64,000 bases of DNA, taken from positions 24,384,752 to 24,448,751 of the forward strand of contig JAVGWX010000025.1 of NCBI GenBank assembly GCA_036924085.1. Direction: 5' to 3'. Below the pieces are notes generated by a model. That model did not search any database, was not told the origin of the DNA, and saw only the letters and a list, made by a program, of their open reading frames with translations. The position numbers were made by a program, and so were the translations under genes. This document shows positions 43,650-58,200 of the stretch, one piece after another. The stretch comes from Ariolimax columbianus (taxonomy: Eukaryota > Mollusca > Gastropoda > Stylommatophora > Arionidae). Numbering within the stretch: position 1 is the first letter of the stretch; the number at the start of each line of letters is the position of its first letter.

Positions 43650-46600
43650 TCAGACCAAAAAGATGATAACAAATGTCAAGGAATGCTTGGGCATGACTCT
43701 GGAGCAGGCTGGAGATTTGACAAGAGAGTAAGACCAAGAAGACGATGATAAAAAATGTAAAGGAATGCTTGGGCATGACTCTGGAGCAGGCTGGAGATTT
43801 GACAAGAGTCAGACCAAGAAGACGATGATAAAAAATTTCAAGGAATGCTTGGGCATGACTCTGGAGCAGGCTGGAGATTTGACAAGAGAGTCAGACCAAG
43901 AAGACCATGATAAAAAATGTCAAGGAATGCTTGGACATGACTCTGGAGCAGGCTGGAGATTTGACAAGAGAGTCAGACCAAGAAGACGATTATAAAAATG
44001 TCAAGCAATCCTTGGGCATGACTCTGGAGCAGGCTGGAGATTTGACAAGAGAGTCAGACCAAGAAGACGATGATAAAAAATGTCCAGGAGTGCTTGGGCA
44101 GGACTCTTGAGCAGGCTTGAGATTTGACAAGAGAGTCAGACCAAGAAGACGATGATAAAAAATGTCATGCAATGCTTGGACATGACTCTGGAGCAGGCTG
44201 GAGATTTGACAGGAGAGTCAGACCAAGAATACGATGATAAAAAATGTCAACGAATGCTTGGGCATAACTCTGGAGCAGGTTGGAGATTTGACAAGAGAGT
44301 CAGACCAAGAAGACGATGATAAAAAATGTCAACGAATGCTTGGGCATAACTCTGGAGCAGGTTGGAGATTTGACAAGAGAGTCAGACCAAGAAGACCATG
44401 ATAAAAAATGTCAAGGAATGCTTGGACATGACTTTGGAGCAGGCTGGAGATTTGACAAGAGAGTCAGACCATGAAGACGATGATAAAAAATGTCAAGGAA
44501 TGCTTGGGCATGACTCTGGAGCAGGCTGGAGATTTGACAAGAGAGTCAGACCAAGAAGACCATGATAAAAAATGTCCAGGAATGCTTGGACATGACTCTG
44601 GAGCAGGCTGAAGATGTGACTAGAGAGTCAGACCAAGAAGCCGATGATAAAAAATGTCCCGGAATGCTTGGGCATGACTCTTGAGCAGGCTGGAGATTTG
44701 ACAAGAGAGTCAGACCAAGAAGACGATTATAAAAAATTTCAAGGAATGCTTGGGCATGACTCTGGAGCAGGCTGGAGATTTGACAAGAGAGTCAGACCAA
44801 GAAGACGATAATAAAAAATGTCAAGGACTGCTTTCGTGTTATTCTGGAGCAGGCTGGACATTTGACAAGAGAGTCAGACCAAGAAGACCATGATAAAAAA
44901 TGTCAAGGAATGCTTGGACATGACTCTGGAGCAGGCTGGAGATTTGACAAGAGAGTCAGATCAAGAAGACGATTATAAAAATTTTCAAGCAATGCTTGGG
45001 CATGACTCTGGAGCAGGCTGGAGATTTGACAAGAGAGTCAGACCAAGAAGACCATGATCAAAAATGTAAGGAATGCTTGGGCATGACTCTGAAGCAGGCT
45101 GGAGATGTGACAAGAGAGTCAGACCAAGAAGACGATTATAAAAAATGTCAAGGAATGCTTTCGTGTTACTCTAGAGCAGGCTGGAGATTTGACAAGAGAG
45201 TCATACCAAGAAGACGATTATAAAAAATGTCAAGGAATGCTTTCGTGTTACTCTGGAGCAGGCTGGAGATTTGACAAGAGAGTCAGACCAAGAAGACGAT
45301 TATAAAAAATGTAAAGCAATGCTTGGGCATGACTCTGGAGCAGGCTGGAGATTTGACAAGAGTGTCAGACCAAGAAGACGATGATAAAAAATGTCAAGGA
45401 AGGCTTGGGCATGACTCTGGAGCAGGCTGGAGATTTGACAAGAGAGTCAGACCAAGAAGACGATGATAAAAAATGTCAAGGAATGCTTTCGTGTTACTCT
45501 GGAGCAGGCTGGAGATCTGACACGAGAGTCAGACCAAGAAAACCATGATAAAACATGTCAATGAATGCTTGGACATGACTCTGGAGCAGGCTGGATATTT
45601 GACAAGAGAGTCAGACCAAGAAGACGATGATAAAAAATGTCAAGGAATGTTTGGGCATCACTCTGGTGCAGGCTGGAGATGTGACAAGAGAGTCAGACCA
45701 AGAAGACGATGATAAAAAATGTCCAGGAATGCTTGGACTTGACTCTGGAGCAGGCTGGAGATTTAAAAAGAGAGTCAGACCAAGAAGACGATGATAAAAA
45801 ATGTCAAGGAATGCTTGGACATGACTCTGGAGCAGGCTGGAGATTTGACAAGAGAGTCAGAGCAAGAAGACGATGATCAAAAATGTAAGGAATGCTTGGG
45901 CATGACTCTGGAACAGGCTGGAGATTTGACAAGAGAGTCAGACCAAGAAGACGATGATACGAAATGTCAAGCAATGCTTTGGCATGACTCTGGAGCAGGC
46001 TGGAGATTTGACAAGAGATTCAGACCAAGAAGACGATGATAAAAAATGTAAGGAATGCTTGGGCATGACTCTGGAGCAAGCTGAAGATTTGACAAGAGAA
46101 TCAGACCAAGAAGACGATGATAAAAAATGTCCAGGAATGCTTTCGTGTTACTCTGGAGCAGGCTGGAGATTTGACAAGAGAGTCAGACCAAGAAGACGAT
46201 GATAAAAAATGTCCAGGAATGCTTGGACATGACTCTGGAGCAAATGAAGATGTGACTAGAGAGTCAGACCAAGAAGCCGATGATAAAAAATGTCCCGGAA
46301 TGCTTGGGCATGACTCTTGAGCATGCTGGAGATTTGACAAGAGAGTCAGACCAAGAAGACGATTATAAAAAATTTCAAGGAATGCTTGGGCATGACTCTG
46401 GAGCAGGCTGGAGATTTGACAAGAGAGTCAGACCAAGAAGACGATAATAAAAAATGTCAAGGAATGCTTTCGTGTTATTCTGGAGCAGGCTGGACATTTG
46501 ACAAGAGAGTCAGACCAAGAAGACCATGATAAAAAATGTCAAGGAATGCGTGGACATGACTCTGGAGCAGGCTGGAGATGTGACAAGAGAGTCAGACCAA

Positions 46601-47924
46601 GAAGACGATTATAAAAAATGTCAAGGAATGCTTTCGTGTTACTCTGGAGCAGGCTGGAGATTTGACAAGAGAGTCAGACCAAGAAGACGATTATAAAAAA
46701 TGTAAGGAATGCTTTCGTGTTACTCTGGAGCAGGCTGGAGATTTGACAAGAGAGTCAGATCAAGAAGACGATTATAAAAAATGTCAAGGAATGCTTTCGT
46801 GTTACTCTGGAGCAGGCTGGAGATTTGACAAGAGAGTCAGACCAAGAAGACGATGATAAAAAATGTCAAGCAATGCTTGGGCATGACTCTGGAGCAGGCT
46901 GGAGATTTGACAAGAGAGTCAGACCAAGAAGACGATGATAAAACATGTCAAGGAATGCTTGGACATGACTCTGGAGCAGGCTGGAGATTTTACAAGAGAG
47001 TCAGACCAAGAAGACGATGATTAAAAATGTCAAGGAATGCTTTCGTGTTACTCTGGAGCAGGCTGGAGATCTGACACGAGAGTCAGACCAAGAAAAACCA
47101 TGATAAAAAATGTCAAGGAATGCTTGGACATGACTCTGGAGCAGACTGGAGATTTGACATGAGAGTCAGACTAAGAAGACGATGATAAAAAATGTAAAGC
47201 AATGCTTGGGCATGACTCTGGAGCAGGCTGGATATTTGACAAGAGAGTCAGACCAAGAAGACGATGATAAAAAATGTCAAGGAATGCTTGGGCATCACTC
47301 TGGTGCAGGCTGGAGATGTGAAAAGAGAGTCAGACCAAGAAGACGATGATAAAAAATGTCCAGGAATGCTTGGACTTGACTCTGGAGCAGGCTGGAGATT
47401 TGAAAAGAGAGTCAGACCAAGAAGACGATGAAAAAAAATGTCAAGCAAAGCTTGAGCAAGATTCTGAAGCAGGCTGGAGATTTGACAAGAGAGTCAGACC
47501 AAGAAGACCATGATAAAAAATGTCAAGGAATGCTTGGACATGACTCTGGAGCAGGCTGGAGATTTGACAAGAGAGTCAGACCAAGAAGACGATGATAAAA
47601 AATGTCCAGGAATGCTTGGACATGACTCTGGAGCAGGCTGAAGATGTGACTAGAGAGTCAGACCAAGAAGACGATGATAAAAAATGTCAAGGAATGCTTG
47701 GGCATAACTCTGGTGCAGGCTGGAGATGTGACAAGAGAGTCAGACCAAGAAGACGATTATAAAAAATGTCAAGGAATGCTTTCGTGTTACTCTGGAGCAG
47801 GCTGGAGATTTGACAAGAGAATCAGACCAAGAAGACGATTATAAAAAATGTCCAGGAATGCTTTCGTGTTACTCTGGAGCAGGCTGGAGATTTGACAAGA
47901 GAGTCAGACCAAGAAGACGATTAT

Positions 47925-50900
47925 AAAAAATGTCAAGCAATGCTTGGGCATGACTCTGGAGCAGGCTGGAGATTTGACAAGAGAGTCAGACCAAGAAGAC
48001 GATGATAGAAAATGTCAAGGAATGCTTGGGCATGACTCTGGAGCAGGCTGGAGATTTGACAAGAGAGTCAGACCAAGAAGACGATGATAAAAAATGTCCA
48101 GGAATGCTTGGACATGACTCTGGAGCAGGCTGAAGATGTGACTAGAGAGTCAGACCAAGAAGACGATGATAAAAAATGTCCCGGAATGCTTGGGCATGAC
48201 TCTTGAGCAGGCTGGAGATTTGACAAGAGAGTCAGACCAAGAAGACGATTATAAAAAGTTTCAAGGAATGCTTGGGCCTGACTCTGGAGCAGGCTGGAGA
48301 TTTGACAAGAGAGTCAGACCAAGAAGACGATAATAAAAAATGTCAAGGAATGCTTTCGTGTTATTCTGGAGCAAGCTGGACATTTGACAAGAGAGTCAGA
48401 CCAAGAAAACCATGATAAAAAATGTCAAGGAATGCTTGGACATGACTCTGGAGCAGGCTGGAGATTTGACAAGAGAGTCAGACCAAGAAGACGATTATTA
48501 AAAAATGTCTAGCACATCTTGGGCATGACTCTGGAGCAGGCTGGAGATTTGACAAGAGAGTCAGACCAAGAAGACGATGATAAAAAATGTCAAGGAATGC
48601 TTTCGTGTTACTCTGGAGCAGGCTGGAGATCTGACACGAGAGTCAGACCAAGAAAACCATGATTAAAAATGTCAAGGAATGCTTGGGCATGACTCTGGAG
48701 CAGACTGGAGATTTGATAAGAGAGTCAGACCAAGAAGACGATGATAAAAAATATCAAGGAATGCTTGGGCATGACTCTGGAGCAGGCTGGAGATTTGACA
48801 AGAGAGTCAGACCAAGAAGACGATGATAAAAAATGTCCAGGAATGCTTGGACATGACTCTGGAGCAGGCTGATGATGTGACTAGAGAGTCAGACCAAGAA
48901 GCCGATGATAAAAAATGTCAAGGAATGCTTGGGCATGACTCTTGAGCAGGCTGGAGATTTGACAAGAGAGTCAGACCAAGAAGACGATTATAAAAAATTT
49001 CAAGGAATGCTTGGGCATGACTCTGGAGTAGGCTGGAGATTTGACAAGAGAGTCAGACCAAGAAGACGATAATAAAAAATGTCAAGGAATGCTTTCGTGT
49101 TATTCTGGAGCAGGCTGGACATTTGACAAGAGAGTCAGACCAAGAAGACGATGATAAAAAATGTCCAGGAATGCTTGGACATGACTCTGGAGCAGGCTGG
49201 AGATTTGACAAGAGAGTCAGACCAAGAAGACGATGATAAAAAATGTAAACGAATGCTTGGGCATAACTCTGGAGCAGGCTGGAGATTTGACAAGAGAGTC
49301 AGACCAAGAAGACGATTATAAAAATGTCAAGCAATCCTTGGGCATGACTCTGGAGCAGGCTGGAGATTTGACAAGAGAGTCAGACCAAGAAGACGATGAT
49401 AAAAAATGTCCAGGAATGCTTGGACATGACTCTGGAGCAGGCTGGAGATTTGACAAGAGAGTCAGACCAAGAAGACGATGATAAAAAATGTCCAGGAATG
49501 CTTGGGCAGGACTCTTGAGCAGGCTGGAGATTTGACAAGAGAGTCAGACCAAGAAGACGATGATAAAAAATGTCAAGGAATGCTTTTGTGTTACTCTGGA
49601 GCAGGCTGGAGATCTGACACGAGAGTCAGACCAAGAAAACCATGATAAAAAATGTCAAGGAATGCTTGGGCATGACTCTGGAGCAGACTGGAGATTTGAC
49701 AAAAGAGTCAGACCAAGAAGACGATGATAAAAAATGTCAAGCAATGCTTGGGCATGACTCTGGAGCAGGCTGGAGATTTGACAAGAGAGTCAGACCAAGA
49801 AGACGATGAAAAAAAATGTCAAGGAATGCTTGGGCATCACTCTGGTGCAGGCTGGAGATGTGACAAGAGAGTCAGACCAAGAAGACGATGATAAAAAATG
49901 TCAAGGAATGCTTGGGCATAACTCTGGAGCAGGCTGGAGATTTGACAAGAGAGTCAGACCAAGAAGACGATGATAAAAAATGTCAAGGAATGCTTTCGTG
50001 TTACTCTGGAGCAGGCTGGCGATTTGACAAGAGAGTCAGACCAAGAAGACGATGATAAAAAATGTAAACGAATGCTTGGGCATAACTCTGGAGCAGGCTG
50101 GAGATTTGACAAGAGAGTCAGACCAAGAAGACGATTATAAAAATGTCAAGCAATCCTTGGGCATGACTCTGGAGCAGGCTGGAGATTTGACAAGAGAGTC
50201 AGACCAAGAAGACGATGATAAAAAATGTCCAGGAATGCTTGGACATGACTCTGGAGCAGGCTGGAGATTTGACAAGAGAGTCAGACCAAGAAGACGATTA
50301 TAAAAAATGTCAAGGAATGCTTGAGCAGGACTCTTGAGCAGGCTGGAGATTTGACAAGAGAGTCAGACCAAGAAGACGATGATAAAAAATGTCAAGGAAT
50401 GCTTTTGTGTTACTCTGGAGCAGGCTGGAGATCTGACACGAGAGTCAGACCAAGAAAACCATGATAAAAAATGTCAAGGAATGCTTGGGAATGACTCTGG
50501 AGCAGACTGGAGATTTGACAAAAGAGTCAGACCAAGAAGACGATGATAAAAAATGTCAAGGAATGCTTGGGCATCACTCTGGTGCAGGCTGGAGATGTGA
50601 CAAGAGAGTCAGACCAAGAAGACGATGATAAAAAATGTCAAGGAATGCTTGGGCATAACTCTGGAGCAGGCTGGAGATTTGACAAGAGAGTCAGACCAAG
50701 AAGACGATGATAAAAAATGTCAAGGAATGCTTTCGTGTTACTCTGGAGCAGGCTGGCGATTTGACAAGAGAGTCAGACCAAGAAGACCATGATAAAAAAG
50801 GTCAAGGAATGCTTGGACATGACTTTTGAGCAGGCTGGAGATTTGACAAGAGAGTCAGACCAAGAAGACGATGATAAAAAATGTCAAGGAATGCTTGGAC

Positions 50901-51304
50901 ATGACTCTGGAACAGGCTGGAGATTTGACAAGAGAGTCAGACCAAGAAGACGATTATTAAAAAATGTCTAGCAAATCTTGGGCATGACTCTGGAGCAGGC
51001 TGGAGATTTGACAAGAGAGTCAGACCAAGAAGACGAAGATAAAAAATGTAAGGAATGCTTGGGCATGACTCTGGAGCAGGCTGAAGATGTGACTAGAGAG
51101 TCAGACCAAGAAGCCGATGATAAAAAATGTCCCGGAATGCTTGGGCATGACTCTGGAGCAGGCTGGAGATTTGACAAGAGAGTCAGACCAAGAAGACGAT
51201 AATAAAAAATGTCAAGGAATGCTTTCGTGTTATTCTGGAGCAGGCTGGACATTTGAAAAGAGAGTCAGACCAAGAAGACCATGATAAAAATGTCAAGGAA
51301 TGCT
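47925..51304 (+). repeat. Satellite block A, left copy of the 12,696-bp-offset duplication
   Basis: This block of about 41 monomers reappears at 60,621-64,000 with the same order of rare variants: GATGATAGAA at 48,001/60,697, the TAAACGAATGC monomer at 49,244/61,940, ATTATTAAAAAATGTCTAGC at 50,952/63,648, and the five-A variant at 51,286/63,982. All have the same 12,696-bp offset. Only isolated differences were noticed. Left of about 47,900 the two sequences are no longer in register. Confidence 0.85.
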
Positions 51305-52245
51305 TGGGCATGACTCTGGAGCAGGCTGGAGATTTGACAAGAGAGTCAGACCAAGAAGACGATGATCAAAAATGTAAGGAATGCTTGGGCATGACTCTGA
51401 AGCAGGCTGGAGATGTGACAAGAGAGTCAGACCAAGAAGACGATTATAAAAAATTTCAAGGAATGCTTTCGTGTTACTCTGGAGCAGGCTGGAGATTTGA
51501 CAAGAGAGTCAGACCAAGAAGACGATTATAAAAAATGTCAAGGAATGCTCTCGTGTTACTCTGGAGCAGGCTGGAGATTTGACAAGAGAGTCAGACCAAG
51601 AAGACGATTATAAAAAATGTTAAGGAATGCTTTCGTGTTACTCTGGAGCAGGCTGGAGATTTGACAAGAGAGTCAGACCAAGAAGACCATGATAAAAAAT
51701 GTCAAGGAATGCTTGGACATGACTCTGGAGCAGGCTTGATATTTGACAAGAGAGTCAGACCAAGAAGACGATGATAAAAATTTCAAGCAATGCTTGGGCA
51801 TGACTCTGGAGCAGGCTGAAGATTTGACAAGAGAGTCAGACCAAGAAGACGATGATAAAAAATGTCAAGAAATGCTTTCGTGTTACTCTGGAGCAGGCTG
51901 GAGATCTGACACTAGAGTCAAACCAAGAAAACCATGATAAAAAATGTCAAGGAATGCTTGGGCATGACTCTGGAGCAGACTGGAGATTTGACAAGAGAGT
52001 CAGACCAAGAAGACGATGATAAAAAATGTCAAGCAATGCTTGGGCATGACTCTGGAGCAGGCTGGAGATTTGACAAGAGAGTCAGACCAAGAAGATGATG
52101 ATAAAAAATGTCAAGGAATGCTTGGGCATGACTCTGGAGCAGGCTGGAGATGTGACAAGAGAGTCAGACCAAGAAGACGATGATAAAAAATGTCCAGGAA
52201 TGCTTGGACTTGACTCTGGAGCAGGCTAGAGATTTGAAAAGAGAG

Positions 52246-55200
52246 TCAGACCAAGAAGACTATGATAAAAAATGTCAAGCAAAGCTTGAGCAAGATTCTG
52301 AAGCAGGCTGGAGATTTGACTAGAGAGTCAGACCAAGAAGACGATGATAAAAAATGTGAAGGAATGCTTGGACATGACTCTGGAGCAGGCTGGAGATTTG
52401 ACAAGAGAGTCAGACCAAGAAGACGATGATAAAAAATGTAAGGAATGCTTGGGCATGACTCTGGAGCAGGCTGGAGATTTGACAAGAGAGTCAGACCAAG
52501 AAGACGATTATAAAAAATGTCAAGGAATGCTTTTGTGTTACTCTGGAGCAGGCTGGATATCTGACACGAGAGTCAGACCAAGAAAACCATGATAAAAAAT
52601 GTCAAGGAATGCTTGGGCATGACTCTGGAGCAGACTGGAGATTTGACAAAAGAGTCAGACCAAGAAGACGATGATAAAAAATGTCAAGCAATGCTTGGGC
52701 ATGACTCTGGAGCAGGCTGGAGATTTGACTAGAGAGTCAGACCAAGAAGACGATGAAAAAAAATGTCAAGGAATGCTTGGGCATCACTCTGGTGCAGGCT
52801 GGAGATGTGACAAGAGAGTCAGACCAAGAAGACGATGATAAAAAATGTCAAGGAATGCTTGGGCATCACTCTGGTGCAGGCTGGAGATGTGACAAGAGAG
52901 TCAGACCAAGAAGACGATTATAAAAAATGTCAAGGAATGCTCTCGTGTTACTCTGGAGCAGGCTGGAGATTTGACAAGAGAGTCAGACCAAGAAGACGAT
53001 TATAAAAAATGTTAAGGAATGCTTTCGTGTTACTCTGGAGCAGGCTGGAGATTTGACAAGAGAGTCAGACCAAGAAGACCATGATAACAAATGTCAAGGA
53101 ATGCTTGGACATGACTCTGGAGCAGGCTTGATATTTGACAAGAGAGTCAGACCAAGAAGACGATGATAAAAAATTTCAAGCAATGCTTGGGCATGACTCT
53201 GGAGCAGGCTGAAGATTTGACAAGAGAGTCAGACCAAGAAGACGATGATAAAAAATGTCAAGAAATGCTTTCGTGTTACTCTGGAGCAGGCTGGAGATCT
53301 GACACTAGAGTCAAACCAAGAAAACCATGATAAAAAATGTCAAGGAATGCTTGGGCATGACTCTGGAGCAGACTGGAGATTTGACAAGAGAGTCAGACCA
53401 AGAAGACGATGATAAAAAATGTCAAGCAATGCTTGGGCATGACTCTGGAGCAGGCTGGAGATTTGACAAGAGAGTCAGACCAAGAAGATGATGATAAAAA
53501 ATGTCAAGGAATGCTTGGGCATGACTCTGGAGCAGGCTGGAGATGTGACAAGAGAGTCAGACCAAGAAGACGATGATAAAAAATGTCCAGGAATGCTTGG
53601 ACTTGACTCTGGAGCAGGCTAGAGATTTGAAAAGAGAGTCAGACCAAGAAGACTATGATAAAAAATGTCAAGCAAAGCTTGAGCAAGATTCTGAAGCAGG
53701 CTGGAGATTTGACTAGAGAGTCAGACCAAGAAGACGATGATAAAAAATGTGAAGGAATGCTTGGACATGACTCTGGAGCAGGCTGGAGATTTGACAAGAG
53801 AGTCAGACCAAGAAGACGATGATAAAAAATGTAAGGAATGCTTGGGCATGACTCTGGAGCAGGCTGGAGATTTGACAAGAGAGTCAGACCAAGAAGACGA
53901 TTATAAAAAATGTCAAGGAATGCTTTTGTGTTACTCTGGAGCAGGCTGGAGATCTGACACGAGAGTCAGACCAAGAAAACCATGATAAAAAATGTCAAGG
54001 AATGCTTGGGCATGACTCTGGAGCAGACTGGAGATTTGACAAAAGAGTCAGACCAAGAAGACGATGATAAAAAATGTCAAGCAATGCTTGGGCATGACTC
54101 TGGAGCAGGCTGGAGATTTGACTAGAGAGTCAGACCAAGAAGACGATGAAAAAAAATGTCAAGGAATGCTTGGGCATCACTCTGGTGCAGGCTGGAGATG
54201 TGACAAGAGAGTCAGACCAAGAAGACGATGATAAAAAATGTCAAGGAATGCTTGGGCATAACTCTGGAGCAGGCTGGAGATTTGACAAGAGAGTCAGACC
54301 AAGAAGACGATGATAAAAAATGTCAAGGAATGCTTTCGTGTTACTCTGGAGCAGGCTGGCGATTTGACAAGAGAGTCAGACCAAGAAGACCATGATAAAA
54401 AAGGTCAAGGAATGCTTGGACATGACTTTGGAGCAGGCTTTAGATTTGACAAGAGAGTCAGACCAAGAAGACGATGATAAAAAATGTCAAGGAATGCTTG
54501 AGCATGACTCTGGAGCAGGCTGGAGATTTGACAAGAGAGTCAGACCAAGAAGACGATGATAAAAAATGTCAAGGAATGCTTGGACATGACTCTGGAACAG
54601 GCTGGAGATTTGACAAGAGAGTCAGACCAAGAAGACGATTATTAAAAAATGTCTAGCAAATCTTGGGCATGACTCTGGAGCAGGCTGGAGATTTGACAAG
54701 AGAGTCAGACCAAGAAGACGAAGATAAAAAATGTAAGGAATGCTTGGGCATGACTCTGGAGCAGGCTGAAGATGTGACTAGAGAGTCAGACCAAGAAGCC
54801 GATGATAAAAAATGTCCCGGAATGCTTGGGCATGACTCTGGAGCAGGCTGGAGATTTGACAAGAGAGTCAGACCAAGAAGACGATAATAAAAAATGTCAA
54901 GGAATGCTTTCGTGTTATTCTGGAGCAGGCTGGACATTTGAAAAGAGAGTCAGACCAAGAAGACCATGATAAAAAATGTCAAGGAATGCTTGGGCATGAC
55001 TCTGGAGCAGGCTGGAGATTTGACAAGAGAGTCAGACCAAGAAGACGATGATCAAAAATGTAAGGAATGCGTGGGCATGACTCTGAAGCAGGCTGGAGAT
55101 GTGACAAGAGAGTCAGACCAAGAAGACGATTATAAAAAATTTCAAGGAATGCTTTCGTGTTACTCTGGAGCAGGCTGGAGATTTGACAAGAGAGTCAGAC

Positions 55201-58200
55201 CAAGAAGACGATTATAAAAAATGTCAAGGAATGCTCTCGTGTTACTCTGGAGCAGGCTGGAGATTTGACAAGAGAGTCAGACCAAGAAGACGATTATAAA
55301 AAATGTTAAGGAATGCTTTCGTGTTACTCTGGAGCAGGCTGGAGATTTGACAAGAGAGTCAGACCAAGAAGACCATGATAAAAAATGTCAAGGAATGCTT
55401 GGACATGACTCTGGAGCAGGCTTGATATTTGACAAGAGAGTCAGACCAAGAAGACGATGATAAAAAATTTCAAGCAATGCTTGGGCATGACTCTGGAGCA
55501 GGCTGAAGATTTGACAAGAGAGTCAGACCAAGAAGACGATGATAAAAAATGTCAAGAAATGCTTTCGTGTTACTCTGGAGCAGGCTGGAGATCTGACACG
55601 AGAGTCAGACCAAGAAAACCATGATAAAAAATGTCACGGAATGCTTGGGCATGACTCTGGAGCAGACTGGAGATTTGACAAGAGAGTCAGACCAAGAAGA
55701 CGATGATAAAAAATGTCAAGCAATGCTTGGGCATGACTCTGGAGCAGGCTGGAGATGTGACAAGAGAGTCAGACCAAGAAGACGATGATAAAAAATGTCC
55801 AGGAATGCTTGGACTTGACTCTGGAGCAGGCTAGAGATTTGAAAAGAGAGTCAGACCAAGAAGACGATGATAAAAAATGTCAAGCAAAGCTTGAGCAAGA
55901 TTCTGAAGCAGGCTGGAGATTTGACTAGAGAGTCAGACCAAGAAGACGATGATAAAAAATGTGAAGGAATGCTTGGACATGACTCTGGAGCAGGCTGGAG
56001 ATTTGACAAGAGAGTCAGACCAAGAAGACGATGATAAAAAATGTAAGGAATGCTTGGGCATGACTCTGGAGCAGGCTGGAGATTTGACAAGAGAGTCAGA
56101 CCAAGAAGACGATTATAAAAAATGTCAAGGAATGCTCTCGTGTTACTCTGGAGCAGGCTGGAGATTTGACAAGAGAGTCAGACTAAGAAGACGATTATAA
56201 AAAATGTCAAGGAATGCTTTCGTGTTACTCTGGAGCAGGCTGGAGATTTGACAAGAGAGTCAGACCAAGAAGACCATGATAAAAAATGTCAAGGAATGCT
56301 TGGACATGACTCTGGAGCAGGCTTGATATTTGAGAAGAGAGTCAGACCAAGAAGACGATGATAAAAAATTTCAAGCAATGCTTGGGCATGACTCTGGAGC
56401 AGGCTGAAGATTTGACAAGAGAGTCAGACCAAAAAGACGATGATAAAAAATGTCAAGAAATGCTTTCGTGTTACTCTGGAGCAGGCTGGAGATCTGACAC
56501 GAGAGTCAAACCAAGAAAACCATGATAAAAAATGTCAAGGAATGCTTGGGCATGACTCTGGAGCAGACTGGAGATTTGACAAGAGAGTCAGACCATGAAG
56601 ACGATGATAAAAAATGTCAAGCAATGCTTGGGCATGACTCTGGAGCAGGCTGGAGATTTGACAAGAGAGTCAGACCAAGAAGATGATGATAAAAAATGTC
56701 AAGGAATGCTTGGGCATGACTCTGGAGCAGGCTGGAGATGTGACAAGAGAGTCAGACCAAGAAGACGATGATAAAAAATGTCCAGGAATGCTTGGACTTG
56801 ACTCTGGAGCAGGCTAGAGATTTGAAAAGAGAGTCAGACCAAGAAGACGATGATAAAAAATGTCAAGCAAAGCTTGAGCAAGATTCTGAAGCAGGCTGGA
56901 GATTTGACAAGAGAGTCAGACCAAGAAGACGATGATAAAAAATGTCAAGGAATGCTTGGACATGACTCTGGAGCAGGCTGGAGATTTGACAAGAGAGTCA
57001 GACCAAGAAGACGATGATACGAAATGTCAAGCAATGCTTGGGCATGACTCTGGAGCAGACTGGAGATTTGACAAGAGAGTCAGACCAAGAAGACGATGAT
57101 AAAAAATGTCAAGCAATGCTTGGGCATGACTCTGGAGCAGGCTGGAGATTTGACAAGAGAGTCAGACCAAGAAGATGATGATAAAAAATGTCAAGGAATG
57201 CTTGGGCATGACTCTGGAGCAGGCTGGAGATGTGACAAGAGAGTCAGACCAAGAAGACGATGATAAAAAATGTCCAGGAATGCTTGGACTTGACTCTGGA
57301 GCAGGCTAGAGATTTGAAAAGAGAGTCAGACCAAGAAGACGATGATAAAAAATGTCAAGCAAAGCTTGAGCAAGATTCTGAAGCAGGCTGGAGATTTGAC
57401 TAGAGAGTCAGACCAAGAAGACGATGATAAAAAATGTGAAGGAATGCTTGGACATGACTCTGGAGCAGGCTGGAGATTTGACAAGAGAGTCAGACCAAGA
57501 AGACGATGATAAAAAATGTAAGGAATGCTTGGGCATGACTCTGGAGCAGGCTGGAGATTTGACAAGAGAGTCAGACCAAGAAGACGATTATAAAAAATGT
57601 CAAGGAATGATCTCGTGTTACTCTGGAGCAGGCTGGAGATTTGACAAGAGAGTCAGACCAAGAAGACGATTATAAAAAATGTCAAGGAATGCTTTCGTGT
57701 TACTCTGGAGCAGGCTGGAGATTTGACAAGAGAGTCAGACCAAGAAGACCATGATAAAAAATGTCAAGGAATGCTTGGACATGACTCTGGAGCAGGCTTG
57801 ATATTTGAGAAGAGAGTCAGACCAAGAAGACGATGATAAAAAATTTCAAGCAATGCTTGGGCATGACTCTGGAGCAGGCTGAAGATTTGACAAGAGAGTC
57901 AGACCAAAAAGACGATGATAAAAAATGTCAAGAAATGCTTTCGTGTTACTCTGGAGCAGGCTGGAGATCTGACACGAGAGTCAAACCAAGAAAACCATGA
58001 TAAAAAATGTCAAGGAATGCTTGGGCATGACTCTGGAGCAGACTGGAGATTTGACAAGAGAGTCAGACCAAGAAGACGATGATAAAAAATGTCAAGCAAT
58101 GCTTGGGCATGACTCTGGAGCAGGCTGGAGATTTGACAAGAGAGTCAGACCAAGAAGATGATGATAAAAAATGTCAAGGAATGCTTGGGCATGACTCTGG

